64,000 bases of DNA from the NCBI GenBank assembly GCA_023362775.1, contig JALMGJ010000002.1:70657414-70721413 (forward strand), in the 5' to 3' direction. Both the position numbers and the translations under genes were made by a program. The first letter of the stretch is position 1, and the number at the start of each line of letters is the position of its first letter. The notes below the pieces were generated by a model. The model did no database searches. It was not told where the DNA came from and worked only from the letters and a program-made list of their open reading frames with translations. Of this stretch, positions 40,735 through 52,044 are shown piece by piece. This stretch comes from Charina bottae (Eukaryota > Chordata > Lepidosauria > Squamata > Charinaidae).

Positions 40735-42998
40735 CATCAACTTTCCATCTGGATTTCTCCGGTAGTGCTTAACTTCCTTTGGCAAGGCCACTTAAACCAG
40801 GAATCATTAGCTAAGATTGCTTGCTTATACACTGCCTTTCACACAAACGTAGCTATTTCTATTTTTCACCACTGATACCATATTCAAACAACAGTATCTA
40901 ATACCATTAAATAGAGATGCAACTCACATGCTCTGAGGATTTCTGAGCTCCATCTCAATTGAGTAAAAACAAAGGAAGATTTGTCTTCCTGATGAGAGCA
41001 ATTAAATCGCTTTCTTACAGAGAGCCACAAACTTACAGAAACAATCGATAAAGCTGTATTTGGAGCTTGGCCCGGAACAGGAGCCTTGTCCCTACTTTCC
41101 CTCTACCCCTCTTTTCTCCACCTTCTTGGCAGAATTTGCTGCTCTTACTCAAGCTTATTTTCAAAAAAGTGGTTCAGGAAACCTGCCACAGAAGGTATTT
41201 ATTGTGTATTTTTTCTAATTCTGAATCTCATGGTCTTTTGAGGCTTTTCCGCTGAGCCCTATCTCAGTCCACGGTTACCTGCTCAGTAGAGGTTGTAATG
41301 AAAGAGAAAGAGAAACAAGCAGATTTTCCTGCCACTTTGGTGTCCCCTGTAGCAAATCAATGCAAAATAGCCATTAATATAATAGCCTTCCACTAATTCT
41401 GTGGAAAAACTTCCACCAGGGTTTATTGTACACAGACGTCCTTGTGAACTAGCCTACTTAAGGAGTTAGGTAAAACAAAAAAATACTTCAGGTTAATAGG
41501 ATCTTTCAGTGCCCTCTGCTGTTACCAGTCGCTCAGCTTTTCATTTACTCTATAATAATGTCAGGTTGAAGCTTTGGCTGGCAGCTTCCCAGCCTCTTTC
41601 TCATGTGGATTGGAGCAGCAGTCTGCAAATATGTGGAAGTTTAATGCAATCTGTCTTCTTTGGTAATCACATTCCTTCTGCGCTGTGTGCTATAAAGATG
41701 TATTGGTAAATGTATTTGCTAAAAATATACTTTCCTCCTGCTTCCCCCCCACCCCATACAAGCCTGATTTACAGGAGGCAGGAGGAAAGACTTGCATCTA
41801 TAGGAGTCTGGCAAGGGACAAGGCAGGTTCTATAGAGAGCTGCTTGGAGAAAAGAATTGTGCGGCAGTGATTCAGGACCTGCCATATTTCAGTGCAGGAT
41901 TGGGGGGGGGATGGGGGGGATCACACATTTTGCAAGTTGGAGATCTCAAAAGGTATCAAAGAAAAGCCCTTTCCCTGGTAGCTTTAACCTTGCTGGTTTA
42001 CAGACACATAAAGATCTTCCTGGTAAACAGGAAAGGAAAAATCCACCAGGACTTGCAACATTTGAGCTAATATATTTTGACAATTTTCCCATCTCCTTCT
42101 GACAAAGCTTCTTCTGGGAGCTGGATGGCAGTTTGTTTCATGTTATACTTAAATCAGACACAGAGCTGCTTCTTCTTCACAATATTAATAAAAATGAAAA
42201 GGGCTCTCTTCACCTACCCTCCCCTTTTCACATGAAAATGCATCCCCAATGAAATCACCTCAGCCGGGAAGCCTTGCCTGCAAGCACATGTCCCTCATTT
42301 GTAAATCTGAAGCCCCCTGAACCATGACAGACACAGAAGAAGTGCTTGGTCAGCCGAGTATCCCATACTAAATACAGTGATGCTTCTTTTGCACACAGGA
42401 AATTTCACAGAGTGCTTAAAATCCTTCATAAATCCTGGAAACCAATGCTAGATCCCACTGAAAAAATTGGGAAACTGTACATCTGGGGGATGAAGGACAA
42501 GTGGAGAATTTAGACATCCATACAGAAACCAGTGACAAGAGGGAACTTTAATACGGGAAAATACGTAAATCCATCAAAGCAGAACTTACAAAATTAAAAT
42601 TTAGAACTGACTTTAGATCCTGGTCCAAATTCAAGATTGAATGTAAACCTTACCAATAGGTTTGGTAAGGCAAGTCCCTTAGCTTCCCCAACCTTTTGCC
42701 CTCTAGTTGTGTTGCACTTCAATATTCTGTTAGAATAGACGGACAAGGTAAGAATTCTAAAGATTGCATATGCTGTCTGAATGATTAATAAAATAAGCTT
42801 GTTACTATCAGTTTTAGTTTCCTTCATACATGAATGTAGCTGGTTTTCACAGTATGTGAACTGACCCTCAATCAGTGCCTGGAGGAGCAGGAGAATCTGG
42901 AGAGAAGCAGGGTCTTCTGACTGGCCTGTCCCTTCACAAGATACAGCAGTAACCAGGGAATTTCCTTGATATAAAGCAGAAATGAAAATTACAGGTAC
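40735..42998. other. Intron 3' of the CHCHD6-like exon, nothing else recognised
   Basis: On the minus strand this lies directly downstream of the exon's GT donor. A final short exon would be needed to finish the protein, but I could not place it. No transposon was recognised here. Confidence 0.5.
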
Positions 42999-43134
42999 CT
43001 TTTGGGCTAGCCTAACACAACGCTGGTACTCCTTGACTAGCTCTGAGCAGTTTAGCACTTGCTGCTTATTTTCATTGTAGCACGTCAGAATGGCATCCTG
43101 CAGGTTTGCACATATAGGTTGCGTGTTCCTCTGC
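42999..43134 (-). CDS. CHCHD6: Internal exon encoding twin CX9C (CHCH) domain, MICOS subunit MIC25-like
   Basis: The 136-bp exon has a polypyrimidine-like tract and AG just before it (ctttacag) and a GT donor after it (AAAAG/gtacct). It encodes QRNTQPICANLQDAILTCYN, then ENKQQVLNCSELVKEYQRCV and RLAQK. Two C-x9-C pairs (CANLQDAILTC and CSELVKEYQRC), ten residues apart, form the helical hairpin of CHCH proteins, oxidised by Mia40 in the intermembrane space. CHCHD6/MIC25 and its paralogue CHCHD3/MIC19 end with such a domain and support cristae junctions. LVKxYQRCV matches CHCHD6 better than CHCHD3. The first base completes a split codon (phase 2) and the exon ends in phase 0, so a short last exon must follow at lower coordinates. 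Upstream exons lie beyond the window or were missed. Confidence 0.85.
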
Positions 43135-43613
43135 CTGTAAAGACATAGGGAAATAAAAAAGCATTTTTTGACTGCCAGACTTCTCATTTGTTTCATCAAT
43201 GCTACCCAGGAAGACCCTACAGTGCTTTGGATTTGAATGGAAAAGGTGCTTCTGAGCACACTCATTAAGCACTTATAGGCAATTCCTTAAGCAATTCCTT
43301 AAAGCAGCTGCATTCCCAGGACTGGGTGGCTGTCCTTCACAGCTGCACCAACTATTAGGGGAAGATGTATCTGATTTTAAAAGTTTCCAACAGATAATGC
43401 ATGTGTGCTCCAAAGCACCTTTTTTTCTCCGATCCAAAGTAATGCACAGCCCTGTTATACAGAATCTGGTGCTGATAATGTCAGTTATATTGGTTCAAAC
43501 CCACCAATGCCATCCTCCTTCTTTTGAATCCATAAGAAATCATTCTGCTAAGCCACGGCCTGTAGTTGTTCTTGGTTTTAGTTTTGAGGGGACTGTGAGA
43601 CCAACAGAAGGAT

Positions 43614-45280
43614 TTTATTTATTTATTTATCAAATTTCTAGCGGGGTCCAGGAGGCGTGCCTTCTCTGCGATAGCGCCCGCCTTGTGGAATATTCTGCCC
43701 CCGGAGGTGAGACTGGCCCCTTCACTCCTGGCCTTTCGGAAGGCCCTTAAGACCTGGCTCTGCCACCTGGCCTGGGACGACGGAGGTGGTAGTGCCTCCT
43801 GGGGTTGGCTGGCCCCGTAGCTCCACGATCTATTCTGCGGGTCCAAATCCATCTTGGATTTTATTTTATTATGTTATGCTTGTGTTTTTAGATATTTTGT
43901 ATAGTTTTTAAATTTTTTATTTATCGTAACCTGCCCAGAGTCCCTTGCATGGGAGATGGGCGGGGAATAAATTTGAAAAATAAATAAAATAAATAAATAA
44001 ATTTCGTCACCGCCCATCTCCCACAAAAGAGGGACTCTGGGTGGTTTACAATAAAGTTAAAAAGATTAAAATACAATAAAAACAAGATATATAATAGATA
44101 AATATAGAATATAAAATAACACCCAGGATGGCAGTTAAAATTCTGATTCAAATTCATGGATACATAAATACCTGTGGACCACTTTAAGGCGCTAGCCACC
44201 CCCAGGACTGACTACCCCCCTTCCCGCCCCAAGCAAGATGGCAGAGCCAGGTCTTTAACTTCTTGCAGAAGGCCAGGAGAGAGGGGGCTTGCCTCACCTC
44301 CGGGGGAAGAGTGTTCCAGAGGGTGGGGGCCACTGGACGCCGCCAATCAACATTCTCTCATGGCTGGGGTCCGTAACATGCCCTCTCTGCATGCCCGGGG
44401 GGGCGGGTCGACGTAATGGGGATGAGACAGTCCCTCAGGTAACCTGGACCCATGCCATGTAGGGCTTTAAAGGTCATAACCAACACCTTGAATTGGACCC
44501 GGAAGCAAATTGGCACCCAATGCAGCTCTCGCAGCAAAGGTGTTACGTGTACCATCCTTGGGGCACCCAATACTGCCCGCACGGCTGCATTCTGAACCAG
44601 CTGTAGCTTCCGGATACTCTTCAAGGGTAGCTCCATGTAGAGCGCATTGCAATAGTCTATACAGGATATGACTAGGGCATGAGTGACTGAGCGGAGGGAC
44701 TCTTGATCCAGGAAAGGGTGTAACTGGCTCACAACATGGAGCTGAGCAAAGGCCCTCCTGGCCACGACTGCCACCTGCTCTTCGAGCAGGAGTCGTGAGT
44801 CCAGGAGGACCCCCAGATTCCGCACCGGGTCTGTCTGGGGCAGTGCAACCTCATCCAGAACTAAAGATGGTAAGTTCCCAGATACAGAGAAGCACCCAAC
44901 CCACAGCCACTCCGTCTTACCAGGGTTCGGCTGGAGCCTGTTGTTCCCCATCCAGACCCCCACAGCCTCCAGGCACCGAGTGTGTGGTCACAGCGTCACT
45001 TACATCACCCGGGACGGAGATATATAGTTGGGTATCATCTTCATATTGATGATACCTCATCCCGTGGTGACGGATGATCTCACCCAGCAGTTTCATGTAG
45101 ATGTTAAAAAGGAGCGGGGAGAGTACTGAGGCCCCACAAAGGAGGGGCCATGGGCCAGATCTCTTGCTCCCTATCAACACCAATTGGGACCGGCCCCGGA
45201 GGAAGGAGGTGAACCAGCACAAAACCACGCCGCCCACCCCCAACTCCCCAAGCCAACCCAAAAGAATACCATGGTCGATA
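43614..45280 (-). mobile_element. L2-type LINE copy C (host of nested L2 D)
   Basis: The minus-strand L2 tail begins at 43614 (TTTATTTATTTATC), is interrupted by copy D, and resumes at 43999 (AATTTCGTCACCGCCCATCTCCC). It continues through the RT C-terminus (44358-44963: GVWMGNNRLQPNPGKTEWLW, KLQLVQNAAVRAVLGAPR) and the motif C region (44917-45261: YEDDTQLYISVPGD, where the usual Ala of YADD is Glu) to about 45280. At least one frameshift lies near 44950. It is 5'-truncated near motif A. Confidence 0.88.
43639..43998 (+). mobile_element. L2 3' end, copy D, nested inside copy C
   Basis: It begins in the last ORF part (GTCCAGGAGGCGTGCCTTCT, encoding SRRRAFSAIAPALWNILPPEV-like residues) and ends with the hairpin tail and TAAA repeats. 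The heptamer AAATTTC flanks it (43632-43638 and 43999-44005), which is also the site where copy C's tail is split. Confidence 0.88.
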
Positions 45281-46428
45281 CAAGCTAAAGGCCTCCTAGT
45301 CTCACCCCTGTCAGAATCTTATGAGCCAAATAAAAATTGAACAGGTTTCTAACCTCTTCTCAAAAAAAGCTTTATTGGAAGGTGCTTCAAGGAGAAGCTT
45401 TTATCATACAATCATCATAGCTCATTAATGGAATTTTACTGGGAATCCAGACACTATCTTCCATTTGCAACTTTCTCATGTGCTTCTTTTCATTGGCTTC
45501 TTTACACACACATACACCTATCAAAGAGAAAGAAATGGAATAGCTGCACAATGCTTTTTCAGTGGTAGCACTAAGCCTTCCAGCAAAATACTTCTAGGAT
45601 ATTCTTTCATTTTCAGTTCTAATCCACATCAGAGGCTGAAGAGCAAGACACTGGCATTAATCAGTGGCAGCCTACTATACATTCTAAAAATCAACGTTAA
45701 TAACAACGTTATTAATAACAACGTTAATAACGTTAATAACAGACTTCTCCATACTTCTCACAAATTCACATTTACTGGAAAATCCTAGATTACAGAACCT
45801 TAAGGGAGCTGAAATACTTCCCAAACTTTTAGAACAGGAAAGAACTTAATAGGGGACTTCAGAAACTCATAAGTTTGGCATTTTGTTCTGTCACTGCAAT
45901 TTTAATATCTTTGTAATCATCAGAATGAGCACCTTGGAAACAATACCAAACAGAACTAAGTCAGGAAATACCACAATATCCCTCGATTCATTGGGAAAGT
46001 TAAGACTCTGAAAATTAGGTTTTAACTCTGAAAGTTTATTTTAAAAACTTATGAGAACATTTTATAATTTCAAGAGAGGTCGAAAATGTGGTATTTTCTA
46101 ATGAGGTCATTGATATTTCTCCTATTCTATAACTATCTTGACTGTACAGTAGTCTTATTCTTTTAAAGATGCAAGTTTTTATTCCTTGTTTGAGTTTCAT
46201 CTGCATTTTAGCCAACTAGAGGAAAAAAATGTTTTCAATCTTTCCTCTTAGAGCTTCTCAAAGTATTAGTGAAAATAACTGGTGTTCTGTTGGATTCTAA
46301 TCTTGTCTTTAGAAGGTCAGATGACTGTAGAAGCCAGAATGGCTATTTAATCAACTTTACCTGATTAGCCAATTTTGACGTTTTGTGGAAAGTAGAGATT
46401 CTGCTTTCAATATCTATGTCTTTAAGCC
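45281..46428. other. Intronic DNA with small (AACGTTAATAAC)n repeat
   Basis: A short tandem array of GTTAATAACAAC-type units lies at about 45690-45740. Nothing else recognised. Confidence 0.5.
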
Positions 46429-46490
46429 TGAGTCGGACACGACTGCACAAATGTGCGGGGGGGGGGGGGGGGACCTTTACTTTTACCTTT
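46429..46490 (+). repeat. Sauria SINE 3' end fragment with 16-G run
   Basis: GAGTCGGACACGACTGCACA and AATGTGC are followed by an uninterrupted run of 16 G (46457-46472), then ACCTTTACTTTTACCTTT. Other copies have 6-7 G at this position, so the run has expanded. The head and body are absent. Confidence 0.8.
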
Positions 46491-46966
46491 ACTACAATAC
46501 ACAGTAGGGGCATATACTATTGGAAAGTTACAAATTTATCTCAGTTTACTATATCTCACAGAATTGTGATGAAGATAATGTGTGTGTGTGTATGTGTGTA
46601 CATGTGCAGAATTATCTTGAGCTATTTCAAAGAAAGATAAATAGCAACATAAGTAATGACAATTTCCTTCCTTCAGCTTTTTTATCATTCTGGCTGATCT
46701 CTCCTTTAGTTATTCCTTATGTGCATGTAGAACATTCTCATTCAGTCCAGTTTTGATTTCTTCATCAAAATTGATATCATAATACCATATACAAAAAGTG
46801 GAAGTACAGGTCACCTACATTTCTGCTTTTGCCACTTTTCAAATTGCTTCTTTATTATCCGAGGACTTCAGTCCTCAGCTTCATAAGTACTGTCCTCCCC
46901 TTCAACTTTTGCCTGATCTGCTAAATCAGTAACTGCTATATTTTGGCATAGGAAAAGTAAGAGGAA

Positions 46967-47080
46967 TGAGCCAATGTGGTATATTGGACAAAACAGACTC
47001 GAACCTGGGTTCAAAAGCCTTTCTCGGCAGTAAATGTCACTGAATGACCTCACATCACTTTTTCTCATAGGGATAACCCA
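46967..47080 (+). repeat. Degenerate MIR-like tRNA SINE
   Basis: GCCAATGTGGTATATTGGAC, then GAACCTGGGTTCAAAAGCC (B box) and AATGTCACTGAATGACCT recall the tRNA-derived head and start of the core of amniote MIR-like SINEs. The copy is worn. Confidence 0.5.
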
Positions 47081-48109
47081 TACATGCCACATGAATTTCT
47101 TTGGCAAAGAAGTTGAAGGCAAACATTAGAAAGTATAAAGGGTGCTTCCAGTTGAGACATTTATTTTGCAATTACTCTGCCTCATTTATGGAAATGTACA
47201 AGTAGTCCTGATGATGTCTTCTCCCATTTGCAACCCTTCTGTATTTTCCCATAGCTACTTCTTTTTCTTTCCACAGAAAATCCATTAAGAGAAAAAGTTG
47301 GAACAGTTGTACAAAAGCTCTCAGTTTGAAAGCACCCAAGGAACAGGTTGTATTTTAACACTATTAAAGTTCATCTTCCTTGAGATCAGCACTGAGCAAA
47401 AAATGATACACCAAGAGTTACCAAATCTGAAACCCCCTCTTCCTTTCCATGCAGTCACTTTATTTAATAAATGGAATCTCATCAACTTATCCTTCTTCTA
47501 TTATCATTGCTGACATCAATCTGATAATATTGGCTTGGCTTGGCATCATGCTATTATATGTCCTCCTGATATTTAATTTAAGAGAAACGTTTGCAGTGGG
47601 GTGAATATGTGAAGCAAGCTTTTTATTAGTGGCAGCAGCAAGGACGGTGGGAGTAAATTAGACATTCATCATAGGGCCAATGTAGGAGCTCAGGAGAGCT
47701 TTTCTCTTTAACTCTCTCCTGACTGCTTGATAGTGGCAGGTAATGACTGCTGTAGCCAAGGGCTGCATTCATTTGTCTCAGCAGATTTGTCTTATAGTAC
47801 AGATTTAAAATGCATGGAGGAAGCATCAAATGTCTTAGAAGTTATAGTAAGAATCTTCACAATTAATTCCCAATTATTGTATTTTTGAAATGCTAGTCAG
47901 AGGATTCCATCAATCAAAAATACTATTTTAGTCCAATAAACAAAAAGTCAACTTGAATGTTCACTTTCTGGCTGAAGCTAATTTATCACATCCATGGTTT
48001 AGCACCACAAAGAGCACATAAGACAAAGTCAACAGTTTAGCCAATTGTGTGTCCAGCAGGCTGCTGCTGTGGAAAAAAAACAGCATGGCTTGGGATGTAT
48101 ATTTTATAT
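47081..48109. other. Intronic DNA, nothing recognised
   Basis: No exon or transposon recognised. Confidence 0.5.
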
Positions 48110-48234
48110 TTTTTTATATCAGTACTTTATTGATTAGTCTATTTGACCATATCAAAACATAGGCATCAGCCACAGTAAAATACAATAAGACAAAATAAGG
48201 TAAAATACAATATAGTGAGATATAATAGGCTAAA

Positions 48235-48564
48235 AAGGTAAATGTTCCCCCGCACATTTGTGCAGTTGTGTCCGACTCTAGGGCCGGTGCTCATCTCTGT
48301 TTGTTAGCCGAAGAGCCAGCGTTGTCTGAAGATGCTTCCACGGTCATGTGGCCGGCATGACACGCTTGGAACACTGTTACCTTCCCACCGAATGGTACCT
48401 ATTCATCTACTTGCATTTGCATGCTTTCAAATTGCTAGGTTGGCAAGAGCTGGGGCGAGTGTGGGAGCTCACTCCGTCACACGGGGCTAGGGATTCGAAC
48501 CTCCAAACTTGCGATCTTCCAATCAACAAGCCTGGCGTCTTACCCGCTGAGCCACCACGCCCCT
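48235..48564 (-). mobile_element. Sauria-type SINE, full length
   Basis: Minus-strand copy with head GGGGCGTGGTGGCTCAGCGGG, GGTTCGAATCCC B box and the CGACTCTAGGGCCGG region. It lies inside the AT-rich tandem tract and forms an inverted pair with 48661-49002. Confidence 0.9.
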
Positions 48565-48660
48565 TTATAATTATAATTATAATTAGATTAGATTAGATTA
48601 GATTTATAATAGGATACAGTGGGATTATATTTATAATAGGATACAGTGGGATATACAGTG

Positions 48661-49002
48661 GGGGCGTGGGGGCTCAGCGGGTAAGACGCCAGGCTTGCCG
48701 ATTGGAAGATCGCAAGTTCGGAGGTTCGAATCCCTAGCCCTGCGTGCGGAGTGAGCTCCCGCACTAGCTCCAGCTCTTGCCAACCTAGCAATTTGAAAGC
48801 ATGCAAATGCAAGTAGATTAATAGGTACCACTTCGGTGGGTAGGTAACAGCGTTCCGCGCGCGTCATGCCGGCCACATGACCGCGGAAACGTCTTCAGAC
48901 AGCGCTGGCTCTTCGGCTAACAAACGGAGATGAGCACCGGCCCCTAGAGTCGGACACGACTGCACAAATGTGCGGGGGGAACCTTTACAAAAACCTTTTT
49001 AA
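48661..49002 (+). mobile_element. Sauria-type SINE, full length
   Basis: It has head GGGGCGTGGGGGCTCAGCGGG, GGTTCGAATCCC, body and GAGTCGGACACGACTGCAC tail. ACAGTGGG occurs on both sides (48655-48662 overlapping the start, and 49003-49010) as a likely short duplication. Confidence 0.9.
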
Positions 49003-49090
49003 ACAGTGGGATAAAATAGACAAGATATAATAGGATAAGATAAAATAAGGATAAAAGGTAAGATAAGATAGTATAAAATAAAATAGAGTA

Positions 49091-52034
49091 CAGGGATGTA
49101 TAGTAAGGTGAATATTAAACACAAGGACAATATATGTTTAGATAAAATGCATGCAACCCCAATGGGTTCTATAAAATGTATTCTCTATGTATGATGTTAA
49201 AGAATAGCTACTTTGACCTAATATCTGCAAAACGGTAATATCACAAATTCCAAGTCTAGAGCAAATGTTAACAATCCACTTTGCTGTCAGAATACAGTTG
49301 TTTCTCTGTATACTTGGGTGACAGAATAACATTCCATAAAGAAAATATAGTGATTTCACCAATCTTTGTCTACATTTTGGATCCTATGGTGTTAAAAATC
49401 TTATTGCCTTTGTCAACCCTAACTCAAAATCTACCTCCATTGTCATCTCCTTCCAAGCTTGGGATGTAGGCGATGAGGGAAAAAAATAAGTGCCCACTCC
49501 ATTGGCAATAAGAGCCCAAGGAGTTCAGCACAGAAGGAAGACTAGACTAAAATAACACTTATCAAGAAAGAGTTTAGATTGTCAGGACAGGTAAGAGAAA
49601 TCCTCATTAATTGTGCTTGAAGAACACAGGTAATGGAAGGAAATTCAGTAAATGAGCATAAAACCATGACTTGTGATAACTATTGGTAGGATTACTCACC
49701 ACTGGAATTGTGAGTAATATGAATGTGCTCTACCCTTAACAGACTATGTGGTAGGCAGTGACCCTGTTGTATATAAGCTTCCCATACCACCAAAACATAC
49801 TCTCTTTGTTCACACTTTACTAACTATATATCTAAAAAATGAAGATGCAGCTTGAACAACCTACCTATAACAATACTTGGCAAGCAACAACCACTCACTG
49901 TTGGAAGACTTTTATCTACAATATTCTCAAGTGCTCTGGCCCTTAAATGCTTCAGAGGACTTAGCGGGGGATATGCTAAAACCTAGGCATAACTATGTCA
50001 GTTAACTGGATTGCTCCACAGAAGAACATTTTTCACGTAATAGTAGTTTGATGTAGAAAAGGTGAATATGGATCAGTAATATACGGCAAATGCATACAAC
50101 TGAAGTTAACCATGTCACAAAAGCTGTGTTTACTGATGGAAACTTGACATGTGCACATGTTGGAAACTAGTCATATACATTCATCACATATGGCAAGCAG
50201 ACTGCAGTTAATGAAGAGGGACTATCCTTTATTATGCTATGAAAGTGTTCCAGGGCTGAACTCTAGGAGTAAAACAGGATTTGAGAGCATCTCTGTGGAA
50301 ATCTTAGCTTGAATTAACCTCTACCAATCAGGTCTCCTAAAACTGTAGCTTGATGCAGTGACACAATCCCAATTCTCTGCATGAACTGCAAATTACCACA
50401 AATTTCAAAATAGTGTCTGTCTTACGGCATCACAGATACTATGACACTCCATGCTGGAGATAACTCAGCAAAGCAAATTTAAAAATCTGTCCCTTTATAT
50501 CCTCTCAAAATACAATACCACCTGGACTTAAATGCAAATGGGAAAGTAAAAATTTAGCAGCTATTAATGGAGGGATTCTCAGTGAGAAACCTCTAGTTTA
50601 CAGTTCTTCTTAGTACAAGTATACTGTATATTGCAGTATACCCTGTCATAATACTTGAGAAGGCTATGGAGAAATCAAATCTTTCATCTCTCATCATACA
50701 AGTTCAATATGCAAAACACAATTTTCTTTAGGAGTCTACCAGCTGGATAAAAAGATACCATAATGGCTATGTAAAGGCAGCATTAAATGCTACAAGGAAG
50801 TTATTTCAAAAAATAAAATGCTGGCTCTAGAAGTTCCCATAGAGTAATTCAAATCTGGCAATGTTCCTAAATTTTGCACTTAATTTTTTATCCTAAGAGG
50901 AGAAGAAATTTGTTATTAGTTCTTATGCCATGCTAAAGATAATAGGACAAGTTTGGTTGTTTAGGAACACTATGTAACATTAATGCCAGACACTAACTCT
51001 TAAGATTGACTAGCAAAGCAATCACAGTTGGTACCCACGTGGGCTCTAACTTGGTTAGGAATGAGTCAGAATTTTGTTGTTGCAAAGAACAGTTTGAATC
51101 ACAAATAGAAAATGGCTAAAATTCCATAAGACAAAGACAAGGATGAACATTATAGCAAGAAAAGAGACAAATAGTTGGAGTACCTTGAACTTTACAACAG
51201 TTTTTATGGTTAAAACATTCATTGTCAACAGCACATATGTGACAGCATCTGAAAATATGGGCTGAGGGAAAGGAACAAGAGTATGATATACTATTTTATT
51301 TAATAGAGTACTAAATATAAATGTAATGTATATGCATAAATGAAAACACTTATTAAAAGGAACAGAGAAAGCAGTAACTGTTGTCAAATATCCTCACTGC
51401 ATTATTTTCAATAGGATGAACACCTGGGCACTCATCTCCAGAATGCTTGATAGTCAGCATATACTTTTGGCCCTGTATTCTAATGTGCATCCTATTTAAG
51501 CTAAGCTTTTGATTCATTAAATGATACTTGAAATCTGCTTCTATTTACTAATCTCTTTAGATGAAACAGCATGCTATCTTACTGCACTGCATTGGTAGTT
51601 TCACCGCTTGCTGGCCAGAATGACACAGTAAGAGAAGAAAGTCTCCTTGGGTGTCATGTATTCTCTCTTCTCATCTTCCATGTAGACAAAAGAATAATGT
51701 GAGTGCTTCAGTTGCCCTCAGTCATGTCCCCATGTGGTCAGACCTGATTGGCTATATGAATTTTTAATAACATTCTTGTTTCACAAACAGACAAGCTGGG
51801 ATCCCACTGCCAATCAGAAGAATTTTAATATTTTGTTCTTAATGGCCTGACCTAACTGCTGGAAGAAACAATGCAAAAATGTATATTTTGTGGATATTTG
51901 TACATTTTTATCCCGCTTCAAGCCCCCTTTATCAAGATATTAATTTCTGATCAATCAACAAAGCCTTAGATAATGCTAGCAAGACTAGCTTTCAGAACCT
52001 GACTATGCTTGCTGTTTCTTGCAACTGGCTGAGT
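49091..52034. other. Intronic DNA, nothing recognised
   Basis: About 2.9 kb without a supported exon or transposon. A possible worn LINE tail (TTTTTATCCCGCTTCAAGCCC, minus orientation) sits at about 51905-51935. The hydrophobic frame at 51055-51387 is AT-driven and not supported as a gene. Confidence 0.5.
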
Positions 52035-52044
52035 GCTTCCTTCT

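Larger units (their letters stand above)
48110..49090. repeat. AT-rich degenerate tandem tract split by two SINEs
   Basis: Variants of TAGGATAAAATA / AATAAGACAAAATAAGG recur before (48165-48234), between (48570-48655) and after (49003-49090) the two SINEs. One ancestral minisatellite appears to have received both insertions. Confidence 0.65.

Noticed and set aside
42594..43265. A 223-residue protein as one continuous gene
   Set aside because: Only 42999-43134 matches a CHCH domain, and it is bounded by AG and GT. The rest is intron read-through.
46868..47122. 84-residue minus-strand frame ending in an acidic tail
   Set aside because: It overlaps a MIR-like SINE on the plus strand and lacks exon signals.
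51055..51387. 110-residue hydrophobic open frame
   Set aside because: AT-rich composition gives Phe/Leu/Ile-rich frames by chance; no family or exon evidence.
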